DNA of 64,000 nucleotides from Microbacterium sp. SLBN-146 (GTDB taxonomy: Bacteria > Actinomycetota > Actinomycetes > Actinomycetales > Microbacteriaceae), in the NCBI RefSeq assembly GCF_006715145.1, contig NZ_VFMR01000001.1, forward strand, positions 1,922,001-1,986,000. The letters are read 5' to 3'. A program made the position numbers and the translations under genes. This document shows positions 51,831 through 59,147 of this stretch, in pieces; position 1 is the stretch's first letter, and every line of letters starts with the position of its first letter. The notes under the pieces are model-generated. The model was given only the letters and a program-made list of their open reading frames with translations. It had not been told where the DNA came from and did not search any database.

Positions 51831-51883
51831 TCTCGCCGAGACACCCCGTCAATCGCGCGCAACGACGGGGCGACTCGGCGAGA
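51831..51883 (+). repeat. Intergenic palindrome, copy D
   Basis: Arms 51831-51850 and 51864-51883 match at 18 of 20 positions. The loop AATCGCGCGCAAC nearly equals that of copy B. On the left, at about 51772-51796, lies a C-rich tract, so the G-rich flank is on the minus strand here. Confidence 0.85.
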
Positions 51884-51932
51884 TCGCGGTATCTCGGCGG
51901 GACACGGCCAGAGCCAGGGCGGAGCCCCGGTC

Positions 51933-52050
51933 GCCGAGAAGACCCAAACTGTGCGTAGATCGGCCTGCGAGGGACAGTCTGAGTCTTCTGGCGAGAAGAC
52001 GCGAACCGCCGGAAGTCGGGCCTAAAAGCGACAGTTCGGGTCTTTTCGGC
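51933..52050 (+). repeat. Four-part inverted repeat of GCCGAGAAGACCC type
   Basis: Outer arms 51933-51952 and 52031-52050 match at 18 of 20 positions. Two further inverted copies lie inside (51974-51992 and about 51990-52007), giving four alternating copies of one motif. It is a third palindrome family in this window and sits next to copy D. Confidence 0.8.
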
Positions 52051-52058
52051 GGAAGGGC

Positions 52059-52166
52059 GCCGGGCCGAGAAAGGACGCCGGGGCGGGGAAGGGCGCCGGG
52101 GTGAGGAGCGACGCCGGGGTGAGGAGCGACGCCGGGGTGAGGAGCGGCGCCGGGGTGTGGAGGCGG
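52059..52166 (+). repeat. 18-bp tandem repeat, six units
   Basis: Six consecutive 18-bp units start at 52059, 52077, 52095, 52113, 52131 and 52149. The units at 52095 and 52113 are identical (GCCGGGGTGAGGAGCGAC), the one at 52131 has one change, and the outer ones are degenerate. The array ends 10 bases before the exporter stop codon, outside the gene. Confidence 0.9.
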
Positions 52167-52176
52167 GGTCGGCGGG

Positions 52177-53382
52177 TCAGGGCGCGATCGCGCGGCGGCG
52201 CATGACGATGCCGGCGCTGACCGTCGCGACGAGCACGAGCGTCGCGAACACCAGGAGCACCGCGGTCTCGCTCGCGAATGACAGCGACACACCGACCGCG
52301 AGGACGGGGAGCGCGAGTCCGCAGTACGCGATCAAGAAGATGAGCGCGAGCGTCTCTCCGCGGCGCGCCGGGTCGGCGAGGGACGCGGCCGTCGCGATCG
52401 CGGAGCGGAAGAGGATGCCGACCCCGGCGCCCGCGATGACGCCACCCGCGATGAAGACCACGAGATGCGGGATGACCGCTCCAACGGCGATGAGTACGAG
52501 CCCGACCGCCGATGCGACGATCGCGACCGCGAGTTGGCGCGGGAGCGCGACGCGTGCGAGGAGCACTTGGGCTGTCGCCGCCGACGCGAAGACCGAGAAC
52601 GCCGTCGCGCCGGCGGCGAGATGGTCCGTCTCGTTGAACGCATCGATGAGGAACGTCGGGGCGAGCGACGTGAACAACCCGAACAGGGCGAAGGACGCGA
52701 ATGCGCCGAGGCCCGCGGCGAGGAAGGCGGGTCTCGACGCGGGAGGGAGAGCGAGGCGCTGCGGTCGATAGCCGGGGCGGGTGCCGGCTGCGCTCGCGGT
52801 TTCGGGAACGACGAGGAGCGCGAGGGCCGCGAGCACCAGGATCACCAGGAAGACGGCATGCGGCAGCACGAGGGGATCGGGCAGAAACTCCGCGAAGAGA
52901 CCGCCGATGAGCGGGCCGAGCGCGAGACCGCCGAGGTTCGCCGCGCCCGAGACGGATGCCGCGATGACGCCGTTCTCGGCGGGTTTGGCGGACGACCGCA
53001 ATTCGCCCAGATGCGCCGTCGCCGTCGCCGTGAGGATGCCGATGCTCACACCGTTGACGAACCGGGCGGCGAGGAGGCCCGGGACCGAGCTCCACAGCAG
53101 GAACATCACGGCCGACAGCGCCGAAACGAGCACCGCGACGATCAGCATCCGTCGTCGTCCTGCCCAGTCGCTGATGTGACCGACCAAGAAGAGACTGAAC
53201 ACGACGCCGACGGCGTAGGCGGCGAAGATGACCGTGATGACGGAGACCTCGAAACCGTCCTGCTCCTGGTAGAGCGGGTACAGAGGAGTCGGCACCGTCG
53301 AGTACGCCATCACCGAGAGGAAGACCACGGCGACGAGCCAGAACGCTCTGCTGTGGCTCATGGTTCCGCGAAGCGCTGGCAT
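52177..53382 (-). CDS. MFS transporter, 12-TM
   Basis: A 401-residue major facilitator. The first helix is AFWLVAVVFLSVMAYSTVPTPLYPLYQEQDGF. Motif A reads LVGHISDWAGRRRMLIVAVL. The second half repeats the fold (VLLARVALPRQLAVAIVAS). It resembles actinobacterial exporters of unknown substrate. ATG 53382 follows AAGGGG by six bases. A TAGCCT -10 box lies 34 bases upstream, giving a short normal leader. The 18-bp repeat array follows the stop. Confidence 0.88.
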   Translation of the reverse strand: MPALRGTMSHSRAFWLVAVVFLSVMAYSTVPTPLYPLYQEQDGFEVSVITVIFAAYAVGVVFSLFLVGHISDWAGRRRMLIVAVLVSALSAVMFLLWSSVPGLLAARFVNGVSIGILTATATAHLGELRSSAKPAENGVIAASVSGAANLGGLALGPLIGGLFAEFLPDPLVLPHAVFLVILVLAALALLVVPETASAAGTRPGYRPQRLALPPASRPAFLAAGLGAFASFALFGLFTSLAPTFLIDAFNETDHLAAGATAFSVFASAATAQVLLARVALPRQLAVAIVASAVGLVLIAVGAVIPHLVVFIAGGVIAGAGVGILFRSAIATAASLADPARRGETLALIFLIAYCGLALPVLAVGVSLSFASETAVLLVFATLVLVATVSAGIVMRRRAIAP

Positions 53383-53415
53383 GGGGTCCCCTTCGAACGG
53401 CAGATCCTGACAGAG

Positions 53416-53421
53416 AGGCTA
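53416..53421 (-). promoter_or_regulatory. -10 box TAGCCT of the MFS gene
   Basis: TAGCCT on the minus strand predicts a start near 53409 and a leader of about 27 bases that includes the AAGGGG ribosome site. Confidence 0.4.
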
Positions 53422-53471
53422 AGCCTCCCGGAGCCGCGAGTGTTCCGATCGATGTCGAACCCGGCAAGCGC

Positions 53472-54212
53472 TCACGCGTCGACCGGGTACCGCCGACGCA
53501 GGATGATGCGCTGCACGAGCGTCCAGCAGACGGTGACGAGCAGGTACAGTCCCGCGGCGAGGGGAACGAACAGCGCGACGACAGCGGTCGCGAAGTGGAG
53601 GACGCCCAGGATGCCGGTCGGGATCGAGGGTACCGGCGAGTCGGCCGGCGGTTGCGGCATCCGGAACACGCGCCGAGTGATCTCGCCGACCGTCGCGATC
53701 GCGAGGACGAGGACCGCGTAGACGAGCGCGGTCGTGAGGTCGACGGTACCCGCCCCGATGGCGCCGACGAGGCTCGTGCCGAGCGGGACGCCCGCGAGCG
53801 TCTCGTCGAGGAGCGCGTTGGGATGCCCCGCGATCACGGGGTGGAGGAACACCGCGTAGAGGATGCCGACGATCGGGGCTTGTGCGAGAACGGGCAGGCA
53901 TCCCGCGAACGGGGACGTGCGTTCGTCGCGATAGAGCTGCATCGTTTCGCGCTGGAGTCGTTCGGGGTTCTTCCGCCAGCGCTTCTGCAGTTCGCGAAGA
54001 CGCGGGGCGAGGCGCGCCCGCGTCTGCTCGGCCTTCGCTTGCGCGATGCCGGTGGGGATGAGGAGAGCGCGTACGAGGAGAGTGACGAATCCGATCGCGA
54101 GGGCAGCGGAAGCGGCGCCGGCGACGGGTTCGAGCAGGTGAGTGAGGCCCATCAGCCCCGAGTATGCGAGGTCGAGGATGGCGGCGAGAAGGGGGATGGC
54201 GAAGGGGTCCAC
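53472..54212 (-). CDS. yidC: YidC/Oxa1-family membrane insertase paralogue
   Basis: A 246-residue YidC-type insertase. It has the family's short hydrophobic start, ALAIGFVTLLVRALLIPTGIAQAKAEQTRARLAPRLRELQKRWRKNPERLQRETMQLYRDERTSPFAGCLPVLAQAPIVGILYAVF, including the conserved Arg in the hydrophilic groove and the CLP motif. Helices 4-5 close the chain. The housekeeping copy should sit with rnpA/dnaA elsewhere; this looks like a second-type copy. GTG 54212 has no clear ribosome site. It is probably co-transcribed with the small membrane protein 81 bases upstream. Confidence 0.9.
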   Translation of the reverse strand: MDPFAIPLLAAILDLAYSGLMGLTHLLEPVAGAASAALAIGFVTLLVRALLIPTGIAQAKAEQTRARLAPRLRELQKRWRKNPERLQRETMQLYRDERTSPFAGCLPVLAQAPIVGILYAVFLHPVIAGHPNALLDETLAGVPLGTSLVGAIGAGTVDLTTALVYAVLVLAIATVGEITRRVFRMPQPPADSPVPSIPTGILGVLHFATAVVALFVPLAAGLYLLVTVCWTLVQRIILRRRYPVDA

Positions 54213-54293
54213 GGCGGTATCCGTTCTGTGACTGTCGATCGGGAATGTCGATCGGCCACGAAGGATGCCGCGGCGCGGACGCCGGGCGGGTTG

Positions 54294-54596
54294 CTACGTG
54301 GCCGTGGCCACGAACTGCGGTGCTCGAGGGCGGGGATGTCCCGGTGCGTCGGGATCGCTCTGCGTGAGAGGCGACGAGATATCGATCGCGCGTTGCGGGT
54401 GCGGCGGTGATGTGCCGCCCGGTGCGCGGTGGAGCATCGCGACGACCCCGAGCATGACGACCGTGACCGTCATGAGGGTGATCGCAAGGGCGATCGCACC
54501 CGTCATTCCGCCGAGCGCCGTGACGTCGATGCCGCCGCCGACGATGCCGAGCGTCGACAGCAGGAGGTGCAGCGCGGAGACGATCGACTCGAACAC
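54294..54596 (-). CDS. Small membrane protein, DUF6412-like
   Basis: A 100-residue protein with two hydrophobic segments (IVSALHLLLSTLGIVGGGIDVTALGGMTGAIALAITLMTVTVVMLGVVAML) and a Pro/Ser-rich tail. Proteins of this shape are commonly found directly before second-type yidC genes in actinobacteria (DUF6412 group, by recall). GTG 54596 follows GGGAGG. It may be a client or partner of the insertase. Confidence 0.7.
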   Translation of the reverse strand: MFESIVSALHLLLSTLGIVGGGIDVTALGGMTGAIALAITLMTVTVVMLGVVAMLHRAPGGTSPPHPQRAIDISSPLTQSDPDAPGHPRPRAPQFVATAT

Positions 54597-54659
54597 GCGA
54601 CACCTCCCTTCGTCGGTTCCACGGTAACACCGGAGAAATCCGTCGAGCAGGACATCACG

Positions 54660-55316
54660 TCAGGCGGTCGAGTCCGCCTCGAAGACCTCGCCGCCTCGCG
54701 GCAGCCACGCGTCGCCGTGCCGGACGAAGGTGATCGGGACGCCGGTCGCAGTTTCCCAATGAGTCGAATCGGATGCCTGCACATGGACGTGCGGCTGCGT
54801 GCTGTTGCCCGAATTCCCGCACTCCGCAAGTGGTGCGCCCGCCGCGACGACGGTGCCAGGGCGGACGGCGACGGATCCTCGACGAAGGTGCGCGAGGAGG
54901 ACGAACGGACCCGTGGGCGTGACGGCGATCACGACGTGATTGCCGGCTACCGCGCGAGTGCCGCGCCGCATGCGTTTCGCCTGCCCGAGGAGGTACGGCA
55001 CTCCCGCGACGATCGAGCGGCGGGCGACGTGATCCGGCTCGCCGTCCTCGGCGATCACGACGACCCCCGCTGTGGGCGCGACGAGGGGAGCGCCGAAACC
55101 GAAGAACCGCTCGGGCGGCTCAGTGGCCACCCATGTGCGCCAATCCTGCGGCCCCGAACGGCCTCGCCGATCGATGCGCACGAAGTCGATGGCGTATCCG
55201 GAACCGAGCGCGTGAGTTCCGTGGCTCGGAACGCTGTCCGCCGGACTGTTGCGCGCCATCCACCTGCCTGCGAACGGCAGCTGCAGACGCAACGGCGGAT
55301 AGGCGACCTCGGCCAT
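54660..55316 (-). CDS. M23-family metallopeptidase, cytoplasmic or cryptic
   Basis: A 218-residue LytM-type peptidase domain. The zinc motifs are HGTHALGSGYAIDF (H-x-n-D), HLRRGS and PHVHVQ. M23 enzymes cut peptidoglycan cross-bridges, yet no signal peptide or membrane segment is seen at this start, so export is unexplained. AGGAGAAACAC precedes ATG 55316, and this ribosome site is part of the sequence shared with the end of the neighbouring IS110 element. The original upstream region may have been lost to that insertion. Confidence 0.85.
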   Translation of the reverse strand: MAEVAYPPLRLQLPFAGRWMARNSPADSVPSHGTHALGSGYAIDFVRIDRRGRSGPQDWRTWVATEPPERFFGFGAPLVAPTAGVVVIAEDGEPDHVARRSIVAGVPYLLGQAKRMRRGTRAVAGNHVVIAVTPTGPFVLLAHLRRGSVAVRPGTVVAAGAPLAECGNSGNSTQPHVHVQASDSTHWETATGVPITFVRHGDAWLPRGGEVFEADSTA

Positions 55317-55337
55317 GTGTTTCTCCTATGTCAAGTC

Positions 55338-56396
55338 TCAGGCCGCGAGGGGGAGGCTCGCGGTCGTTTCGACGTTGTGCTGGTCGGCGTGGAGGGTGTG
55401 GAAGACGATGCGAGCGAGTTTGCGTTTGAGGCAGCGGAGGGCTTCGACGGTTGAGTCGCCGTGGTCGAGTCGCTTCCGGTAGTAGACGCGGCCGCGGCCG
55501 TCGAGGCGGATCTGGGTGACCGCGATCCGGTGCAGGGCAGCGTTGAGCTGACGGTTCCCGGCTCGGCTCATCCGGACCCGGCCGCGGGTGCTTCCGGACC
55601 AGACCGGCAACGGTGCGACACCGGCATTCATCGCGAAGCAGGCCTCGGACCGGAACCGGGACACGTTCGCGGTTTCCCCGACGATCTTCGCCGCGGCGAG
55701 CGGGCCGCAGCCGGGGATCGCGAGCAAGTGCGGGTAGCGATCCTCGACGAGAACGGTGACCCGCTTCTCGAGGGCGTCGATCTTCTCGCTCACCGCGACG
55801 ATGTCGTTGAGGACATCACGAGCGAGCTCGGCCACCAGGCCGGTGTCGTCGGCCAGCCACGCCGCGACGCGGTCGCGTTGCTTCCTGCTGCGGAGCGCCT
55901 TGATCGGGACGTCGAACTCGGGGTCCAGTTCGTGCAGATGCCAGCGCAGCCGGTTGATCTGCCGGGTTCGCTCGCTGACCAGGTCTTCTCTGCGATCTAC
56001 GAGCAGCTTCAACTCCCGTGTCGCCTCGTCATGTGAGGCCGCCGGAAGGTCGGGTTCGCGCAGCACCGCCCGCGCCACCGAGAGCGCGTCGATCGGGTCG
56101 GACTTGCCCCGCTCCCGGGCCGACGCCCGGGTCTGCGCCATCAGCTTCGGTGGCACACGCACCACCTGCTGCCCCGCCGCGAGCAGATCCCGCTCCAACC
56201 GCGCTGACAAATGCCGGCAGTCCTCGACGCCCCACCGCAGTTCGGGTCCGAACTCGGCCCTGGCCCACCGTAGCGCACCATCATGACCCGAGGTCGTGGC
56301 TCGCACGGTGCGCTCGGCGAGCTTGCGGCCGACCTCGTCGACCGCGACGAATGTGTGGGTGGCCTTGTGGACATCCGCACCGATGACGATCACCAT
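55338..56396 (-). CDS. IS110-family transposase (DEDD recombinase)
   Basis: A 352-residue transposase that appears intact. The RuvC-like DEDD domain begins MVIVIGADVHKATHTFVAVD with Asp8, continues with WGVEDCRHLSARLERDLLAAG, and has the last acids in RGKSDPIDALSVARAVL. The C-terminal transposase_20 domain has LLAIPGCGPLAAAKIVGETANVSRF and SGSTRGRVRMSRAGNRQLNAALHRIA, with the Ser-bearing catalytic segment. AAGGAG precedes ATG 56396. Members of this family use an RNA guide from their noncoding end. Confidence 0.95.
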   Translation of the reverse strand: MVIVIGADVHKATHTFVAVDEVGRKLAERTVRATTSGHDGALRWARAEFGPELRWGVEDCRHLSARLERDLLAAGQQVVRVPPKLMAQTRASARERGKSDPIDALSVARAVLREPDLPAASHDEATRELKLLVDRREDLVSERTRQINRLRWHLHELDPEFDVPIKALRSRKQRDRVAAWLADDTGLVAELARDVLNDIVAVSEKIDALEKRVTVLVEDRYPHLLAIPGCGPLAAAKIVGETANVSRFRSEACFAMNAGVAPLPVWSGSTRGRVRMSRAGNRQLNAALHRIAVTQIRLDGRGRVYYRKRLDHGDSTVEALRCLKRKLARIVFHTLHADQHNVETTASLPLAA

Positions 56397-56400
56397 GGAA

Positions 56401-56600
56401 ATCGTCTCCTTCCAACTCTGAGGGACACAGGTTGGGCCGGTCGGCGGACAAACCTCAGTCGGGGGCGTCGCCACGCTCCTATCAAGTCACGCCGGCCGGT
56501 CCATCACACCGGTGCCGGCAAAACGCATGCACGCCAACCCTTACGGGCGGCACGGACTCTACGAGCCAGACACCGGTGATCAGGATCCAACCACCGCAAC
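56401..56600 (-). ncRNA. Candidate bridge-RNA region of the IS110 element
   Basis: About 200 noncoding bases lie upstream of the transposase. IS110 elements encode their bridge RNA in this end. A nested stem is visible at 56491-56519 (GCCGG and CCGG arms around TCCATCACA), matching the stem-and-internal-loop style of those RNAs. The exact RNA ends, target loop and donor loop cannot be fixed from one copy. Confidence 0.4.
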
Positions 56601-56648
56601 GCGGCACTGTCACCCTGACACTGAGCGGCACTGTCACCCTGACACTGA
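56601..56648 (+). repeat. Perfect 24-bp tandem duplication upstream of trhO
   Basis: 56601-56624 and 56625-56648 are identical. Each unit holds ACTGTCACCCTGACACTGA. The array lies between the IS110 end and the trhO promoter, 23 bases before its -10 box. Confidence 0.95.
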
Positions 56649-56670
56649 CGGACTCTACCCCTGGCATCCG

Positions 56671-56676
56671 TAGGCT
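56671..56676 (+). promoter_or_regulatory. -10 box TAGGCT of a leaderless promoter (trhO)
   Basis: TAGGCT lies seven bases before GTG 56684. The upstream region where a -35 box would sit overlaps the second 24-bp repeat unit. Confidence 0.6.
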
Positions 56677-56683
56677 TGTCGCC

Positions 56684-57421
56684 GTGGCATCCGTTCTCAA
56701 CGTCTCGGCGTACCTCTTCACTGCCGTCGCCGACCCCGGCACTCTGCGCCCGACGTTGAAGGAGCGCGCGATCGCCGCGGGGATCCGAGGCACGATCATC
56801 CTGGCGGAGGAGGGGATCAACCTCTTCCTCGCGGGCGATGCCGACGCCGTGCGGGGATTCGTCGCGGAGCTCCGCCGTGATCCGCGTTTCGCGGCGCTCA
56901 CGACGAAGGAGAGCTGGTCGGAGGCTCAGCCGTTCGGCAAGCTCCTCGTCAAGGTGAAGCGCGAGATCATCCGCATGGACCACCCGACGATCCGGCCCGC
57001 TGATCGGCGCGCGCCCGCCGTGGACCCCCTCACACTCCGCATCTGGCTGGACCGTGGCCACGATGACGCCGGGCGCGAGGTGGTCCTCCTCGACACGCGG
57101 AACGCGTTCGAAGTCGACTACGGCACGTTCGAGGGTGCTGTGGACTGGCGCCTCGAGCGCTTCACGCAGTTTCCGGATGCCGCAGCCGCACGCCGTGCAG
57201 AGCTCGAGGGCAAGACGGTCGTGAGCTTCTGCACGGGCGGCATCCGCTGCGAGAAGGCGGCCATCCACCTGGGCGAGCTGGGGATCGACGCCTTCCAGCT
57301 CGATGGCGGCATCCTCGGCTACTTCGAGAAGGTGGGCGGCGACCACTGGTCGGGGGAGTGCTTCGTCTTCGACGAGCGCGAGGCACTCGACCCCACCCTG
57401 ACGCCACGCCCGCAGCGCTGA
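56684..57421 (+). CDS. trhO: tRNA uridine(34) hydroxylase TrhO, rhodanese-domain
   Basis: A 245-residue TrhO/YceA-family protein, which hydroxylates U34 of certain tRNAs with oxygen. The N-terminal acylphosphatase-like domain has AAGIRGTIILAEEGINLFLAGDADAV. KVKREIIRMDHP is a family hallmark. The rhodanese domain carries the active Cys in SFCTGGIRCEKAA. GTG 56684 is chosen from the TAGGCT spacing; the longer open frame upstream crosses the tandem repeat and has no family match. It converges on the osmoprotectant operon. Confidence 0.93.
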   Translation: MASVLNVSAYLFTAVADPGTLRPTLKERAIAAGIRGTIILAEEGINLFLAGDADAVRGFVAELRRDPRFAALTTKESWSEAQPFGKLLVKVKREIIRMDHPTIRPADRRAPAVDPLTLRIWLDRGHDDAGREVVLLDTRNAFEVDYGTFEGAVDWRLERFTQFPDAAAARRAELEGKTVVSFCTGGIRCEKAAIHLGELGIDAFQLDGGILGYFEKVGGDHWSGECFVFDEREALDPTLTPRPQR

Positions 57422-57428
57422 CGTGCCT

Positions 57429-57470
57429 CGGCGCAGGGAGGCAGAAGCTCCTCCCTGCCTCCCCGCGCCG
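57429..57470. terminator. Bidirectional hairpin between trhO and the osmoprotectant operon
   Basis: CGGCGC and GGGAGGCAG pair with CTGCCTCCC and GCGCCG across a 10-base loop. No T run follows. It lies in the 58-base gap between the two converging stop codons. Confidence 0.65.
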
Positions 57471-57479
57471 TGGTGTCGA

Positions 57480-58394
57480 TCAGACCAGGCCGTTGGCCTC
57501 GAGCCACTCCGACGCAACATCTCCGAGCGAGCGCTGCTCGACCGTGTACTGCACATTGAGCTCGATGAGCCCCTCGGGCGTGAGCGCGGCGCTCACGGCG
57601 TTGATCGTGTCGGCGATCTCATCGGCGACGTCGGCGTTCACGAGCGGAACGACGTGCGACGCGAGGAAGAGGCCTTCGGGATCTTCCAGCGTCACGAGGT
57701 CATTGGCCGAGATGAGCGGGTCGGCCGTGTAGACGTTCGCGAGCTGGATGTTGCCTGCGACGAGTTCTTCGATCGTCGAGTCGGCGGTCGGGTTGAAGGT
57801 CACCGTGACGCCGTAGGTCTCTTCGAGACCGGCCGGACCGTACGGGCGCAGCTCGAGTTCGGGCGCACCGCCGAGGACGAGACCGTCGATACCGGCCAGG
57901 TCGGCGATCGACGTCAGATCGTTCTCTTCCGCGAACGTGCGAGTGACGTTGTAGGAGTCCTGATCGGTCGCCGACGACTGCTCGAGGACCGTGAGGTTCT
58001 CGGGCAGCGCCTCTTGCAGGGCCGCGTAGACGTCGTCCGTCGTCGTGGCCGTCGTGTCGGGCTCGAAGTACTGGAGCAGGTTTCCCGTGTACTCGGGGAA
58101 CAGGTCGATCGATCCGTCCTCGATCGACGGCATGTACGCGTCGCGCTGGCCGATCGTGAAGTTGCGGTCGACCTCGAAGCCGTCGGCCTCGAGCGCCTGG
58201 GCGTAGATCTCGGCGATCAGCTCGTTCGAGGGGTAGGCCTGTGAACCGATGACGATGACGGACGAGTCGGAGGTGGACTCGCCGCCTCCGTCACCTCCCG
58301 ACAGGGGGTCGCTTGACGCGCACCCGGCGAGCGCGAGCGACGTGGCCGCGACGGCTGCGAGGGCAGCGGTCAGGCGTGTCTTTGCTGTGGACAT
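57480..58394 (-). CDS. Osmoprotectant (glycine betaine/choline-type) binding lipoprotein
   Basis: A 304-residue lipoprotein with LALAGC (Cys25) as lipobox. The mature domain is of the OpuAC/ProX type: VIVIGSQAYPSNELIAEIYAQALEADGFEVDRNF, DGSIDLFPEYTGNLLQYF and ADSTIEELVAGNIQLANVYTADPLI. It captures quaternary amines for import under salt stress. It is the last gene of a four-gene unit (ATPase, permease, permease, binding protein), starting 24 bases after the second permease. Confidence 0.93.
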   Translation of the reverse strand: MSTAKTRLTAALAAVAATSLALAGCASSDPLSGGDGGGESTSDSSVIVIGSQAYPSNELIAEIYAQALEADGFEVDRNFTIGQRDAYMPSIEDGSIDLFPEYTGNLLQYFEPDTTATTTDDVYAALQEALPENLTVLEQSSATDQDSYNVTRTFAEENDLTSIADLAGIDGLVLGGAPELELRPYGPAGLEETYGVTVTFNPTADSTIEELVAGNIQLANVYTADPLISANDLVTLEDPEGLFLASHVVPLVNADVADEIADTINAVSAALTPEGLIELNVQYTVEQRSLGDVASEWLEANGLV

Positions 58395-58418
58395 GACAAC
58401 CTCCGGTTGTTGTGGGGG

Positions 58419-59147
58419 TTAGGCGGATGCATCCGCGGTGGCGCTCGTGCGCACGGGCGACGAGCGACGTGTGGGGGTGCGCATCGCGACCCCGCGGGGG
58501 ACGACGACGCGCTGCAACAGGGCGAACAGGCCATCGAGCACGAGTGCGAGCACGACGACGAGGATGGAGGCTCCGAGGATCTGCGGAAAGATGCGCACCT
58601 GGATTCCTTGGATGATGTAGAACCCGAGTCCGCCGATGCCGACGTAGGCGGCGATCGTGACGGTCGCGACGACTTGCAGCGTCGCCGAGCGCAGACCGCC
58701 GATCAGGAGGGGGAGCCCGAGGGGAACCTCGATCTTCCACAGGATCTGCCACCCCGTCATCCCCATCGCCCGGCCCGCGGCGATGACGTCGCGGTCGATC
58801 GCCTCGAGCCCTGCGTATGCGCCGGCGAGGATGGAGGGGATCGCGAGGATCACGAAAGCGGCGATTGCGGCTTCGGTCTTGAAATTCACGCCGATCACGA
58901 GGTAGAGCAGGATCACCAGGCCGAGCGATGGCAGCGCGCGGGCTGCGCCCGAGAGGAAGACCGCGATCTCGCGCCCCCGGCCTGTGTGCCCGATGAGCCA
59001 TCCGAAGGGAATCGCGATGACAGCCGCGATGAGGACGGAGAGTCCCGTCAGCCACAGGTGCTGGACGATCGCCGTTGGGAGGGGGAGCGTCCCCGTCAGC
59101 CGATCGGGGGAGAAGATCCAGGCGATCGCCTCGAGGAAGGCGTTCAT
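58419..59147 (-). CDS. Osmoprotectant ABC transporter permease
   Basis: A 242-residue permease with five to six helices. The conserved loop LEAIDRDVIAAGRAMGMTGWQILWKIEVPLGLPLLIGGLRSATLQVVATVTIAAYVGIGGLG is the OpuB/ProW-type EAA region. ATG 59147 overlaps the stop of the partner permease (ATGA). Confidence 0.93.
   Translation of the reverse strand: MNAFLEAIAWIFSPDRLTGTLPLPTAIVQHLWLTGLSVLIAAVIAIPFGWLIGHTGRGREIAVFLSGAARALPSLGLVILLYLVIGVNFKTEAAIAAFVILAIPSILAGAYAGLEAIDRDVIAAGRAMGMTGWQILWKIEVPLGLPLLIGGLRSATLQVVATVTIAAYVGIGGLGFYIIQGIQVRIFPQILGASILVVVLALVLDGLFALLQRVVVPRGVAMRTPTRRSSPVRTSATADASA

Larger units (their letters stand above)
55320..56600 (-). mobile_element. IS110-family insertion sequence (limits approximate)
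   Basis: A single DEDD-type transposase gene lies between noncoding ends without inverted repeats, as expected for IS110. A near-direct repeat, CTCCTATGTCAAGT (55323-55336) and CTCCTATCAAGT (56476-56487), occurs on both sides of the gene and may mark end sequences. The left limit is well constrained by the M23 gene; the right limit is not, and lies somewhere before trhO at 56684. The element separates M23 from trhO. Confidence 0.75.

Noticed and set aside
52059..52166. CRISPR array
   Set aside because: The units are directly tandem with no spacers and no cas genes are present.
52177..53467. Extension of the MFS protein into a proline-rich tail encoded by the 18-bp repeats
   Set aside because: The proline-rich reading is in a different frame from the transporter, which ends at a clear stop before the repeat.
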